A stretch of 64,000 nucleotides of DNA from Protula sp. h YS-2021 (GCA_949752745.1 OX457024.1:112391414-112455413), one strand, 5' to 3'; positions 39,743-54,700 are shown, numbered from the stretch's first letter. Notes: a model not told the origin generated them from the sequence alone. Program-made: numbers and translations.

Positions 39743-42700
39743 CGAAATCGATATCGAGCATGGTGGCGTTGGCGCCCTCTACCAGAATGAACTTGTCCTT
39801 GACCTGGAGAGCTTTGTACATAAACGTCACCGTGTCACGCACCATGGGCTTGATCGTCTCGCGATACGCCTGCCGACCAATCAAAAAATAAAGATATCAC
39901 GTGACGCATGCCGGCCAATCAAAAACAAAACATGACGGGGGATGCCTGCCAACCAATCAAAACAAGCAACACATGACGCCTGCCATCAATCAGAAACCAA
40001 TATCAAGGTCACGTGACGTATTACAACCTTATCAAGCTAAACCCGATCAATCTGTTTTCTTTGTATTTATTAAGAATTAACAAAAAAAAAAAAAAAAAAA
40101 ACAAACAAACAAAAAAAAAACAAACAAAAAAAGAATCAAAACAAAAGCAAACGAATAAATACAGGAGAATATCGACAAACCGCCCCTCTCCTCCCCCCCC
40201 CACCCCAGAGGCACTGCTGCTGTCGTAGCGACGAGTCCAGTTAACGTGAAAGAAGCGGGTGGCAATCCAGACACTAACCTCCCCCCTCCCCAGCACTCCC
40301 ACCACCCCAGGGCTCATCCTGTTGGGGTTTTACAACTGGTGGCGACAAACGGCGAGTCACATGACAGAGCAACAAGACCCACCCTGTGCGACAAGCCCAC
40401 ATTATATAACCATTCACACCTTAACAAAACATACCCTGTGCGACAAGCCACACATTATACAACCATTCACACCTTAACAAAACACACCTGTGCGACAAGC
40501 CACACTTTATACAACCATTCACACCTTAACAAAACACAACCTGTGCGACAAGCCACACATTATACAACCATTCACATCTTAACAAGACCACCCTGTGCGA
40601 CAAGCCACACTTTATACAACCATTCACACCTTAACAAAACACAACCTGTGCGACAAGCCACACATTATACAACCATTCACATCTTAACAAAACACACCCT
40701 GTGCGACAAGCCACACATTATACAACCATTCACATCTTAACAGAACACACCCTGTGCGACAAGCCACACTTTATACAACCATTCACACCTTAACAAAACA
40801 CAACCTGTGCGACAAGCCACACATTATACAACCATTCACATCTTAACAAAACACACCCTGTGCGACAAGCCACACTTTATACAACCATTCACACCTTAAC
40901 AAAACACACCCTGTGCGACAAGCCACACATTATACAACCACTTACACCTTAACAAAACACACCCTGTGCGACAAGCAACACTTTATACAACCATTCACAC
41001 CTTAACAAAACACAACCTGTGCGACAAGTCACACATTATACAACCATTCACACCTTAACAAAACATACCCTGTGCGACAAGCCACACATTATACAACCAT
41101 TCACATCTTAACAAGACCCACCCTGTGCGACAAGCCACACTTTATACAACCATTCACATCTTAACAAAACACACCCTGTGCGACAAGCCACACTTTATAC
41201 AACCATTCACACCTTAACAAAACACAACCTGTGCGACAAGCCACACATTATACAACCATTCACATCTTAACAAGACCCACCCTGTGCGACAAGCCACACA
41301 TTATACAACCATTCACACCTTAACAAAACACACCCTGTGCGACAAGCCACACATTATACAACCACTTACACCTTAACAAAACACACCCTGTGCGACAAGC
41401 CACACTTTATACAACCATTCACACCTTAACAAAACACAACCTGTGCGACAAGTCACACATTATACAACCATTCACACCTTAACAAAACATACCCTGTGCG
41501 ACAAGCCACACATTATACAACCATTCACATCTTAACAAGACCCACCCTGAGCGACAAGCCACACTTTATACAACCATTCACATCTTAACAAAACACAACC
41601 TGTGCGACAAGCCACACATTATACAACCATTCACATCTTAACAAAACACACCCTGTGCGACAAGCCACACTTTATACAACCATTCACACCTTAACAAAAC
41701 ACAACCTGTGCGACAAGCCACACATTATACAACCATTCACATCTTAACAAAACACACCCTGTGCGACAAGCCACACTTTATACAACCATTCACACCTTAA
41801 CAAAACACAACCTGTGCGACAAGCCACACATTATACAACCATTCACATCTTAACAAGACCCACCATGTGCGACAAGCCACACATTATACAACCATTCACA
41901 CCTTAACAAAACACACCCTGTGCGACAAGCCACACATTATACAACCATTCACACCTTAACAAAACACACCCTGTGCGACAAGCCACACTTTATACAACCA
42001 TTCACACCTTAACAAAACACAACCTGTGCGACAAGCCACACATTATACAACCATTCACACCTTAACAAAACACACCCTGTGCGACAAGCCACACTTTATA
42101 CAACCATTCACACCTTAACAAAACACAACCTGTGCGACAAGCCACACATTATACAACCATTCACATCTTAACAAGACCCACCCTGTGCGACAAGCCACAC
42201 ATTATACAACCATTCACATCTTAACAAGACACACCCTGTGCGACAAGCCACACATTATACAACCATTCACACCTTAACAAAACAAACCCTGTGCGACAAG
42301 CCACACATTATACAACCATTCACACCTTAACAAAACACACCCTGTGCGACAAGCCACACATTATACAACCATTCACACCTTAACAAAACACACCCTGTGC
42401 GACAAGCCACACTTTATACAACCATTCACACCTTAACAAAACACACCCTGTGCGACAAGCCACACATTATACAACCATTCACACCTTAACAAAACACACC
42501 CTGTGCGACAAGCCACACATTTTACAACCATTCACACCTTAACAAAACACACCCTGTGCGACAAGCCACACATTATACAACCATTCACACCTTAACAAAA
42601 CACACCTGTGCGACAAGCCACACTTTATACAACCATTCACACCTTAACAAAACACACTCTGTGCGACAAGCCACACTTTATACAACCATTCACACCTTAA

Positions 42701-45700
42701 CAAAACACACCCTGTGCGACAAGCCACACATTATACAACCATTCACACCTTAACAAAACACACCCTGTGCGACAAGCCACACATTATACAACCATTCACA
42801 CCTTAACAAAACACAACCTGTGCGACAAGCCACACTTTATACAACCATTCACATCTTAACAAGACGCACCCTGTGCGACAAGCCACACATTATACAACCA
42901 TTCACACCTTAACAAAACACACCCTGTGCGACAAGCCACACTTTATACAACCATTCACACCTTAACAAAACACACCCTGTGCGACAAGCCACACTTTATA
43001 CAACCATTCACACCTTAACAAAACACACCCTGTGGAACAAAACGCACCTTGTACTTGTTGAGCTCCTCCGTCACGTCGATGTCCAGATCCCCGTAGCGAT
43101 CCTGGAAGTACGACGCCAGGTGCCGGAACCTGTAAACATGTGACGACAACCGTCAGCGTCACGACAACCGTCAGTGTGACGACAACCGTCAGTGTTACGA
43201 CAACCGTTAGTGTGACGACAACCGTCAGTGTGACGACAACCATCAGTCTGACAACAACCGTCAGTGTGACGACAACCGTCAGCGTGACAACGGTCAGTGT
43301 GACGACAACCATCAGTGTGACAACCGTCAGTGTGACAACCGTCAGTATGACAACAACCGTCAGTGTGATGACAACCGTCAGTGTGACGACAACCGTCTGT
43401 GTGATGACACCCGTCAGGGTGACAACCGTCAGTCTGACAACAACCATCAATGTGAAAACAACGTCAGTGTGACAACAACCTTCAGTGTGTCAACAACCGT
43501 CAGTCTGACAACCGTCAGTGTGACGACAACCATCAATTTGACAACAACCATCACTGTGACAACAACCGGCAGTGTGCCAACCGTCAGTGTGACCACAACC
43601 ATCAGTGTGACGACAACCATCAGTCTGACAGCAACCGTCAGTCTGACAATAACCATCAATGTGACAACAACCGTCAGTCTGACAACAACCGTCGGTTTGA
43701 CAACAACCATCAATGTGACAACAACCGTCAGTCTGACAACCATCAATGTGCCAACAACCGCCACTCCGACAAAAACCGTCAGTCTGACAACAACCGTCAG
43801 TCTGACAATAACCATCAATGTGACAACAACCGTCAGTCTGGCAACAACCATCAATGTGACAACAACGGTCAGTGTGACAACAACCGTCAGTCTGACAACT
43901 ATCACTGTGCCAACAACCGTCAGTCTGACAACAACCATCAATGTGACAACCGTCAGTTTGACAACAACCGTCAGTGTGACGACAACCTTCAGTGTGACAA
44001 CAACCGTCAGTGTGACGTCAACCGTCAGTGTGACGACAACCATCAATGTGACAACAACCATCAAGGTGACATCAACCATCAATGTGCCAACAACCGTCAA
44101 TCTGACAACAACCATCGATGTGCCAACAACCGTCGGTACAGCAACCCGTGCAGTATAAAAAAATAAAGTAAAACCTGCACCTCCACTTAGTGAATCCCTA
44201 CCTCTGTTTTAGTGTACCACGCGCTATGAATTCCACTTCTCCTGACTCAATAACTATGTATAGGTATTACGTTATAGATAAACCATGAAAAGAAGTCGAT
44301 TCGTGAAATCTAATACATCGAGATGTGTCACGTTTCACGGATCAGCGATTTTGAATGGTTTATCTCACTTAAACCGCATCACCCGGCGTTGTCTGTGTTG
44401 ACAGAAATGTATTAGATTTGTTTGAACTGTTTCAGATTAATGAGGTCTTTTGTTTTTAACACTAGAACCTTATTTCGCTAGCGAAATGTCAAACACTTCA
44501 AACAACATTAAAACGTAAAAATACTTCCTTCAATGGGTTATTCTTGAATAATATATTGCAAACAACACAGCTTGAATACGTCTTATAAGCCGAGTAGTGT
44601 TTGGTTTTTGTTGGCTTAAGGTTTTATTGACTGAGCAGGCATACGCTGTGTTATCTGTTTACGCAGTGAGAGCTCGCGCAAATCTGAGCAACTGTGTGAT
44701 GTTCTGTGCTGTACATTAAATGCTTTGCATTTACTTGCAAAAATACACTCTTTTCACATGGCGTTTTAACAAAGAAAACGAAATCGAAGACGAAAATAAA
44801 AAGTGACATGCACACGTTCAGATCAAGCTCTTCATAAGTCCCAAGTTTCATGGTCGTACGGCCCATAGTGTCAGAGAAGAAGAAGACACAAAAAATCGAA
44901 AAAACTGTCAAGAAGAAAACAAGTTTGTCCAAGGACAAAGTCCCAGCTTACGAAAAGCAATAAAACCAATTCCAGCGTGCATGAGCAAGGGAATTTTCCT
45001 GAAAAATTGGGCTTCAAAAGATGAGACGGCAAAGAGCTAGCCCAATAATTAATTTAGCACCGGACCAGAACATAGACCGATATATGCAGATTTCTTTCCC
45101 AGAAAAAATGGGAAACAGATTTTTTGTATCTCTGGTAGACAGGATAGTCTGCCATAGATACCTTCAAACAACGCTCGCATTTCGGACCAGTGCGCTTATT
45201 TATGTAACTTGCCTTGATGCGCGGTTCTTATTCAGACAAGTGCGCATGCTTATTTAATTTTGCGTAGATGCGCGTTTCCCATTTTGGAACAGTGCACATG
45301 TTTATTTAACTTCTGTTGATGTGCGGTTCGCATTTCTGACGAGGGCCCATGTTTTTTTTTTAACTTTTGTGGATGTGCGGTTCTTATTTCGGATCAGTGC
45401 GCACGTTTATTTACCTTGTGTTGATGTGCGGTTCTTATTTCGGATCAATACGCATCTTTATTTACATTGTGTTGATGTGCGGTTCTTATTTCGGATCAGT
45501 GCGAATGTTGATTTACCTTGTGTTGATGTGCAGTTCTTATTTCGGATCAGTGCGCATGTTTATTTACCTTGTGTTGATGTGCGGTTCTTATTCCTTACCA
45601 ATGCGCATGTTTATTTTACTTGCGTTGATGAGCGGTACTTATTTCGGACAGCCCACGTTTTCTTAGGTTGCCTTGATACACGGATCGCATTTCGGACCAG

Positions 45701-48700
45701 TTTGCATGTTTATTTAACTTGCGTTGATGCACGGTGCTTATTTTGGACGTGTGCCTATGTTTATTTAACTTGTGTTGGTGCGCGGTTTGCATTTTGGACC
45801 AGTGTGCATGTTTATTTAACTTGCGTTGATGAGCAGTTCGAATTTCGGATCATTACGCATGTTTATTTAACTTGCGTTAATGCGCGGTTCGAATTTCGGA
45901 CCAGTGCGCATGTTTATTTAACTTGCATTGATGCGCAGTGCTTATTTTGGACCAGTGTGCATGTTTATTTAACTTGTGTTTTGGAGCGTGGTTCGCATTT
46001 CGAACTACTGCGCATGTCTATTTAACTTGCGTTGATGAGCGGTTCGAATTTCGGAGAAGTGCGCATGTTTATTTAACTTGCGTTGATGCGCGGTGCTTAT
46101 TTTAGACCAGTGCAAATGTTTATTTAACTTACGTTGGCGCGTGGTTCGCATTTCGAACCACTGCGTATGTTTATTTAACGTGCGTCGATGCACGGTTCTT
46201 ATTTCAGGCCAATGCGCATATTTCTTTAACTTGAGTTGATGCGCGGTTCTTACTCTGGACCAGTGCGCATGTTTATTTAAGTTGCGTTGATGCGCAGTTC
46301 TTATTTTGAATAGTGCGCATGTTATTTAAGTTGCGTTAATGGGCAGTTCGCATTTCGAAATAGTGCGCATGTTTATTTAACTTGCGTTGATGCAAGGTGC
46401 TTATTTTGGTCCAGTGTGCTTGCTTATTTAGCTTGTGTTGCTGTGCGGTTCGCATTTCGGACCAGCGCGCATGTTTTTTTTTAACTTGTGTTGATGCGTG
46501 GTTCGCATTTTGGATCATTGCGCATGTTTATTTAACTTGTGTTGATGATCGGTACTTATTTTGGACCGGTGCGAATGTTTATTTAACTTACGCTTATGTG
46601 CGGTTCGCAATTCGGACCAGTTCGCATGTTTATTTAATTTGCGTTGATATCCGGTTCGCATTTCGGACCAGTATACCTGTTTCTTTAGGTTGCGTTGATG
46701 CGCAGTTCGCATTTTGGGACAAGTGAGCAGGTTCATTTAACTTGCGTTGACGCGCGATTTGCGTTTCGGACCAGAACGCATGTTTATTTAAGTCCCGTCG
46801 ATGCCCGACTCTTATGTCTATTCAACTTGCGTCGATTCATGGTTCTTTCTTCGGACCACTGCGCATGTTTATTTAACTTGCGTTGATGCGCCGTTCGCAT
46901 TTCGGACCACTGCGCATGTTTATTTAATTTGCCTCGATGTGCGGTTCGCATTTCGGACCAGTGCGCATGTTTCTTTAGGCTGCGTTGATGCGCGGTTCGC
47001 ATTTCAGACCACTGCGCATGTCTATTCAACTTACGTCGAAGCGTAGTTCTTTTTTCGGACCAGTGCGCATGTTTATTTAACCTGCGTTGATGCGCGGTGC
47101 TTATTTTGGACCAGTTCGCATCTTTATTTATCTTCCGTCGATGCGCAGTTCACATTTCGGACCAATGCGCATGTTTATTTAACTTGCATCGATGCGGAGT
47201 ACTTAATTTGGACTACTGCGAATGTTTCTTTAACTTGCGTCGATGTGCGGTTGTTAAATCTGACTACTGCGCAAGTTCATTTAACTTGCGTTTATGCGCT
47301 GGAGGAGGAGATTCATTTAATTTTTTTTCAAAAATTCCGAAAAAAATTCAAAAGTTTTCCAATTCACTCAAAAAGCACAAGTCATATGCATGACCCCCTA
47401 GAGACGGCTCATATCGAAAATAAATGAAATCTGATAAAAACTGTAGGAGGAAATGCATTTTGAATTTTTTTCTTCAAAAATTCTCTCATCGACTGAAAAA
47501 GATAGGCCATATTCACGACACCCTAAGCATGCCTCAGCCCCAAAACAAATGATGTTTGATGAAAATGGCCGGAGAAAATGCATTCTGAGGTATTTTCATC
47601 AAAAATTCCCCCCGAAATCAAAAATTCCCAAGTCGAGTCAAATAGCACAAGCCGTACGCAAGACCTACCTAAGGATGCCTCATAGCAAAAATAAATGAAA
47701 TCGGATAAAAACTGTAGGAGGAAATGCATTTTGAAGTTTTTCTTCAAAAATTCCCAAAAAATACAGAAATTGTCGGATCGATTAAAAAGCGCAAGTCGTA
47801 TTCTCAACCCCTTAGGGATGCCTCAAACCCCCCCCCCCCCCCCCAAAAAGGTTCAAAACTGTAGGGGGAAATGCATTTTGAAGTTTTTTTTTTTTCTTCA
47901 AAAACTCCCTAAAAATACAAAAATTGCCCGATCGACCTAAAAGCACAAGCCGTATGCACTCACACCAAAAATAAATGACATCGAATCAAAATTGTAGGGG
48001 TAGATGCATTTTGAATTATTTTCAAAATTTTTGCTTAAAAAATTCCCAAAAAATATAAACTAAAAAAGCATAAGCCGTATGCACGACCCTTTAGGGGTGC
48101 CTCATACCAAAAATAAATGACATCGGGTCAAAAATGTAAGAGGAGATACATTTTAAAATTTCTTTAAAAAATCCCAAAAAATTCAAAAATCACCCGATCG
48201 ACTAAAAAAGCACAAGCCGTATGCGCGACCGCTTGGGAAATCCTCACACCAAAAATAAATGACATCGAATCAAAATTGTGGGAGTAGATGCATTTTTTTT
48301 CAAAATTTTTGCTTAAAAAAATCCCCAAAAATACAAAAATTGTTCGATCGACTAAAAAAGCACAAGCCGTATGCACGACCCTTTAGAGGTACCTCATACC
48401 AAAAATAAATGACATCGGGTCAAAAATGTAGGAGGAGATACATTTTTAATTTTTTTCTTTAAAAATTCGCCAAAAATCACCCGATCGACTAGAAAAGCAC
48501 AAGTCTTATGCACGACCCCTTAGGGATGCCTCACACCAAAAATAAGTGACATCGGATCAAAATTGTAGGAGGCGATGCATTTTGAAACAAAGTTTACAGC
48601 GAACTAACTAACTAACTAACTAACGGACGCCATCCGGAGACCGATTGGAATACCCCAGCTTACGTGTTACGTGTAACGTAAGCTGGGCTAAAAAAAGGAC

Positions 48701-51700
48701 GAACGGCTGCTCGCACAAATTCATTAAACTCTTGCAAGCCAAAGGCTTGTCAAGTGTTAAAAACAAAAAGCGTACATGAATACAAATGTCACTCACTTAA
48801 CAGCTGACGTCATAATACTCCCCATTAATGCTATCATTCAATGAATCACTCCATTCAAGCAAATGGTTATTTAGGGTAACTTGCATGTGGCCATTATACC
48901 CAGACCGATAATCTGTGCATAGTGTACATAATAATAGCAACCAAGTTCGTTCTGAGTGGCTCTTAGTCTTCAACATCGTATAAATTCAACCTTCGGGTTG
49001 CAAATATAAGAAGAATAACTTATTATTATTAAATTAAAAAATGGATAGAATTGATCCAGAGCTTGGAAAATCAGGAATTGAAAATGAAAATGATGTTTGG
49101 ACCCAAAAGCGGACACTGCGATAAGAGAAAAAATAGCTCAAAACCAACAAACACGGTATACTGTTCCCAATCAGTGGTTTAATATAAACGTGAAATAAAT
49201 AAAATAAATAAATAAAATCAAAAATAACGACATATTGAACAGTGTCACGGACAGTGTCACGACACCCATAAGTCACAGTCTGAAATGGCGCCTAAAACGT
49301 CGCTGCGACACGGCTTGGTCCTCATGTTTTCAAGAGAGAGGGACAGTTTTGTTTAACTCGGAACGTTTTGAAACATTAGGACGACGTCGTTATGACGTCT
49401 TTGTATGAACGTCGTTTCTGGTGAATGTTGCGACTACCAAATTGGCGCCGCTGTAAATCGGCTCCATGATGACGTCACATGGTGACATGAACTAGTGACG
49501 TCACTATAGCTTGTTATAGACGTCGATCTACGAGCACCGCTTATGACGCCCATAGACCTGCTTGGATAACATTTCCCCGGGCAGTCAGCTCAGTGTACTC
49601 TGTTCACACAACGGCGTATCAGTGAAAATGAATGCACTCTTTAAGAACAAACGATGACGTCATCAATCGTAGCTTATGAACACTTTAGCCTGTTCAAAGG
49701 CCTTCCATTCCACTGAGGGTATTTTTCCCCTGTATTTTACAAAGAAAACTTCTTGGAGGGAAAGCATCTCCTGCTTGAAACACTAAATGCTTTTTTTTCA
49801 CATCCATTGTATATTTTGCTTCTTTTTTGTTTTGCTTTTTTTTTGTTTTTTAAGGAATACTTACTTGTCTTCGAAGACTTCGAAGCTGCCCACCAAGTCC
49901 GCCACGCGGATTCCGTTTCGAGTTGCCTGAAACAAAGTAAGATCCTACCATGTCTGGGGGGGGGGGGGGGGAGAAGCCTTGTGATTCTTTTTTTTTTTCT
50001 CGAAGAAAAAAAAACAAAACAAAACAAAACAAAGACAACGGATACTTTTGTGAAAAAAAAGGTGATCCTTATACAAAAAAATGACATTTATGTAAAAAAA
50101 ATATCCTTATGACAGAAAAAAAAGATAATTTTATGAAAAAGTGGTTATTTTATGAAGAAAAAGTGGTACATAAAAAACGTATTTATTACTAATAATAGAT
50201 GAAATTGTGCCTAAAAAAACTAGAGAAAATAAAAAAAAAAACACATTTGCAAAGATGGATACAATGGATAATTTACCTTGGATGAATACGTTGGACCAAT
50301 TCCCTTTTTTGTTGTCCCAATACTGAAAGAATAAAATATATAGAAGAAATATGAAGCTAACGCAGATTATTTTCATAAAAAAGATGAGAAAATCGTTTAT
50401 TTAATCATAGTTCGACACCCAACTGAAATTTGCGATAATTTGGAATTAAGAAATAGAAAGGAACAAGCCATTGCAGTTTCCGTGAGCACACGGCCGAAGT
50501 AACCCCCTCCCCCTCCCCCCAAGGGTGCACGTAAGACCTTCGCATTTCGCCAAGGCGAAGGTGAAATCCATTTGGCGAAGGTGAACAGATTCATATTTTT
50601 TTTCCTAATCAAGCTTGATGAAAAGTTAAACGCTTTAGACGAAAGCTACAAATCGGTCAGGAATGAGTAACTACCGCTATAGCTCTATAAAGACATAAAC
50701 TGGACAATATAGTTAAAAAGATGTATAGTTTATACGCAATAAACAAATTAAGTTACAGTTTTAGTAAGAGGGTTAATTTGGCGAAGGTGAATTCGATTTG
50801 GCAATGGTGAGCTGAACGAAATTTGTCGAAGGTAAAAAAAAATCCTTTTGTGCACCCCTGCCCTCCCCCCCCCCCCCAAACCTTCCCCCTCCCTCGAACC
50901 AGCCAGAAGAGGAGATTAGCTGCTAGATCCGTCCCCTATCACGGGAAGGGTTAGAAGGGGAGTAGGAGGTTACCTTTTCGACCCTCTGCCCGCCTCTATA
51001 TGTTACAGCGAATCTGTAAAACCAGCGAATCTATACATTCGCTGACTCACTTAGCTGAAAATTTTCAGCGAATCTACAGATCCGCTGGTTTTTCACCTAA
51101 AAAATTATACAGATTCGCTGAAATTGCCTGATCGCCCATCTTTACCGACATGATCACTTGTTTTTGCTTATATTTGAAATTTAATTGTTTTTGTGTGATT
51201 TCGTTACTCTAGATGTATTTTACACATCTTTTTCTTGGTTTGTGGGAAGGGAACATATTAAAATCGGACAGGTAACAGTAAAGTAAATAACGACAGGAAA
51301 AATTTAAACAAAACATCGGTTTTATTCACATAACAAATCCTACGATAGGATCGAAAATTTACACCCAGTCTCCTGTGTTGGTAAAGTAAAAATCACTTTT
51401 ATGCACACAAGATAACCGGCGATTGAGTCGCTCGCTAATTTGCACAGTTTTCCTGGTCGAAAAACTAGGAGCAAACTATCAGTTTTATTCACACAAAGCA
51501 AACTGCGATGAAATCGCGAATTCACACACCATTTTATTGGTTGGAATACTAAAAATTAAAATTAATTCTTGTCTGTTTTCAAGGCGCTTTTCGTACGATC
51601 TGGCTTTGCAGACAGTGACTTGAAGAGTTCTGCAGTAAAACGGGTTTCATTCTCTGTTTCCATTGCTATTAACTCATTTCATGTAGCTGAGGTTTTTTTG

Positions 51701-54700
51701 GTCGTTTGATGAAAATGCAGCAGTTTATATGCTATCACACCGGAATAGAGTTTCTATTCGTTGAAATCCTTGTCCTATCGATTTCTGGTAAATTAAACTG
51801 TTAGTAGGCGGAGCGTCGGAAATTAACACTGATTGGATAAGCGTACCGTAATTAAATTGCAATTTATATCACCCGGAAGTGAAGAGACTTGTGCTGCACT
51901 CACGGAAAAATAATTGCAATTTGGCTAATGGCAATCTGAATGATACCCAGAAGGGGAGTAATGATTGCAATTGATTTAGAAACAATAGTATTAAGATTTA
52001 CCGTGATCATTTTTATGAAAGGCGATAACACAAAGAGAGAAACTTAATTTAAGCCTTTGTGAATATTGAAAGCAAATATTTTCGAACACTTTCCAATATT
52101 GTTTTTCGTTTGAGACTAAAAATACGCATTTCAACAATGCATTTTAAAGCTAGTTGTGTTGTGTTGTTTTAAAAGTTAATATATCCCATCCCCTCCACTC
52201 CCCCCCCCTCCCCCTCAAGAAAAACAAGAAAAACGGTGTGTACAGCACCTCTGGAGTAAAGAAGCTACACAAAAGTAATTAAATTTCAAATATCCCCCAA
52301 CACAAGTAACCCTGTCGGTAAAGATGACTGGTCAGCCAATTTCAGCGAATCTGTACAACTTTAAAGATGAAAAACCAGCTAAGTGAGTCAGCGAATCTAT
52401 ATATTCGCTAAAATTCTCAGCGAATCTATAGATTCGCTGGTGTTACAGATTCGCTGTAACATATATAAGAGTGGGAAACGTGGGTAGAAAGGGGGATTAC
52501 AGGTCCTACGTATAGAGAAGGGAGTGGGGGTTACCAACTCTCTGTATATAAGAACAGACCCGGACCGTCCGCGTGTGGGGGGGGGGGGGAGGGGTTACGA
52601 GGAGGGGTGCTGGTGGATTGGGCAGGGGTGGGGGTTACCTCTTCGATCCTCTGCCCGCCTCCTGCAGACCGTCCGTGTAGGGGAGGGGTGCTGGTGGATT
52701 GGCCAGGGATGGGGGCTGGGGGGGGGGGGCGTTAGGGAAGGGGGTTATCTCTTCGACCCCCTGCCCGCCTCCTGCAGACCGTCCACGTGGGGGTGGGGTT
52801 AGAGGGAGGGGTGCTGGTGGATTGGCCAGGGGTAGGGGGAGGCCGGGGGAGGGGGTAGAGGTTACCTCTTCGATCCTCTGCCCGCCTCCTGCAGACCGTC
52901 CGCGTGCTGGTGAAAATCAAACACTGCAAAAACAAACAAACAACACAAGTCCTTTTTTAAACACGGCAATGGTAAAAACACATAGACCAACGCCCCCTCT
53001 CCACCCCCCCTCTCCACCCCCCCCCCCCGCCCCCCCTCTCCAACCCCTATTTGTGATCTCGCTTTAACAGCAAGAAAGGCAACAAAATACAGTCCTTTTT
53101 TCAGTTTAATGATACCCAACGGTACGAATGATCTGTATAGCAATATACTGACAATACACAAGCAATAATAAACAAAGCGCTATTTTTTTTTTTTTTTTTT
53201 GGGGGGGGGGGGGGGCGGGTGGGTGTGTGAGGCACTATTTTCCGTGTCGTAAGCCAGTGCCAGCCGTGGGTTACCTAAGTGAGCCTGTGATGAGATGATG
53301 AGACGGTCTCGCCAGTTTTTCATGCCTTTTTCCTCATTCTTCTGAATCTCGTCAAAAAAGTTGGGCAAGTGTATGACTACTCCGTTACCTGCCCGTGACA
53401 GATTCAAAATTATTACAGTATTAAAACAATAAAATTATTCAAATATTCAAATTCAAACACTCTCCTGTTCCAAACTCCTTGGTCCATACTCCTCTATTTG
53501 TATGTTTTACGTCATACTGGATACTGAAAATACTCGATACCTGGGGTATTTTTATCAGTCCAACAAGATTCGAGTTACTGAATATACAGAATATATATAA
53601 AATTTATTTGAAATCTCTTACGTTCTTCTTAAAAAATAAATACAGAAATTTAAAAAAAAAAAAAAGGAATGTCAGTGAAACTGACTCCCCCCTTAGGGGA
53701 CCAGCAGTGCTATCCGTTTTATAAAGTTAGTGGACCACAGTTCCCCTAGAATTCAAGGGTTCTGTTCAAGTCTGTTGCGTGTTAAGTTTGTAATGACGCC
53801 CGCGTTATTACCTATGACTGACGTGCAGTTCTCGTGAATCACACCGCTGGGGAGGATGTGAAAATCGTAGGCCTTGTCCCCCACGACCACCGTATGCCCG
53901 GCATTATTGCCGCCCTGAAACAGTCAACTACAGAACTGACACCTTCACAGTGCTGCTAGTACGTTTTTTTTTAAGTATATTTTCACCGAAAAAAAAAATG
54001 TATTCAAAAGTTGAAAAAAGTATTTAAAAAAGTATGCAATAAAACGCATTACTAGCTTTATGAAAGCACTTTAAGTTTAACTTATTGAGAGAAAATATTT
54101 ATTCCTTTGACACAATCTTGTTTTGTCCGAGTCAAATTTTTCTGAAGCAACAACATCTGGTTGGTCCCGTCCGTGGTTTTGTCCCCAAGCAGGTGAGCTC
54201 AACCAGTGCGCATGTTTATTTAACTTGTTGATGTGCGGTTCTTCTATGGACCAGTGCGCATGTTTATTCAACTTGCATTGATGCCCGGTTCGCAGTTCAG
54301 ACCAGTGCGCATGTTTATTCAGCATACGTTGATGCACGATTTGCATTTCGGAGCAATGCACATGTTTATTTAACTTGATGGATGCCCGGTTCGCATTTCG
54401 GACCAGTTCGCATTTCGAACTAGTGCGAATGATTACTTGTGTTAATGCGCGGTTTGCATTTCGGACCAATGAGCATGTTTATTCAACTTGCGTTGATGCG
54501 CAGTTCTTATTTCAGACCAATGCGCATGTCTATTTCACTTGCGATGATGCGCAGTTCTTATTTTGCGTATTTTGCGTATGTTCGTTACGGTTGCGTTGAT
54601 TAGAGGTTCGCATTTTGGACCAGTGCCTATATTTACTTGAATTGCGTCGATGTCCGTTCTTATTTCGGACTAGTGCGCATGTTTATTCAACTTGCGTCGA

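Larger units (their letters stand above)
44942..48687. mobile_element. Composite satellite-bearing element bounded by CCCAGCTTACG inverted ends
   Basis: CCCAGCTTACG at 44942-44952 is mirrored by CGTAAGCTGGG at 48677-48687; the right end also forms a local hairpin (48655-48687). Inside are two long satellites: a 58-bp one at 45165-47310 and a 130- to 150-bp one at 47311-48595, then (AACT)n at 48602-48622 and GGACGCCATCCGGAGACCG. No transposase is visible, so it would be non-autonomous. A partial second copy lies at 54190-54960. Confidence 0.6.

Noticed and set aside
40370..43040. Regular repeat-spacer-like array resembling CRISPR
   Set aside because: The whole 53-bp unit is conserved with no unique spacers, and the DNA is eukaryotic. 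It is a satellite.
43140..44158. Long ORFs on both strands (VTTTVSVT and VVVTLTVV)
   Set aside because: The period is largely a multiple of three without stop codons, and both strands are open; no protein features beyond the repeat.
45021..47046. Series of ORFs with [11 protein letters not shown] or [15 protein letters not shown] repeats
   Set aside because: They follow the 58-bp satellite on both strands, break at every indel, and lack start or splice context.
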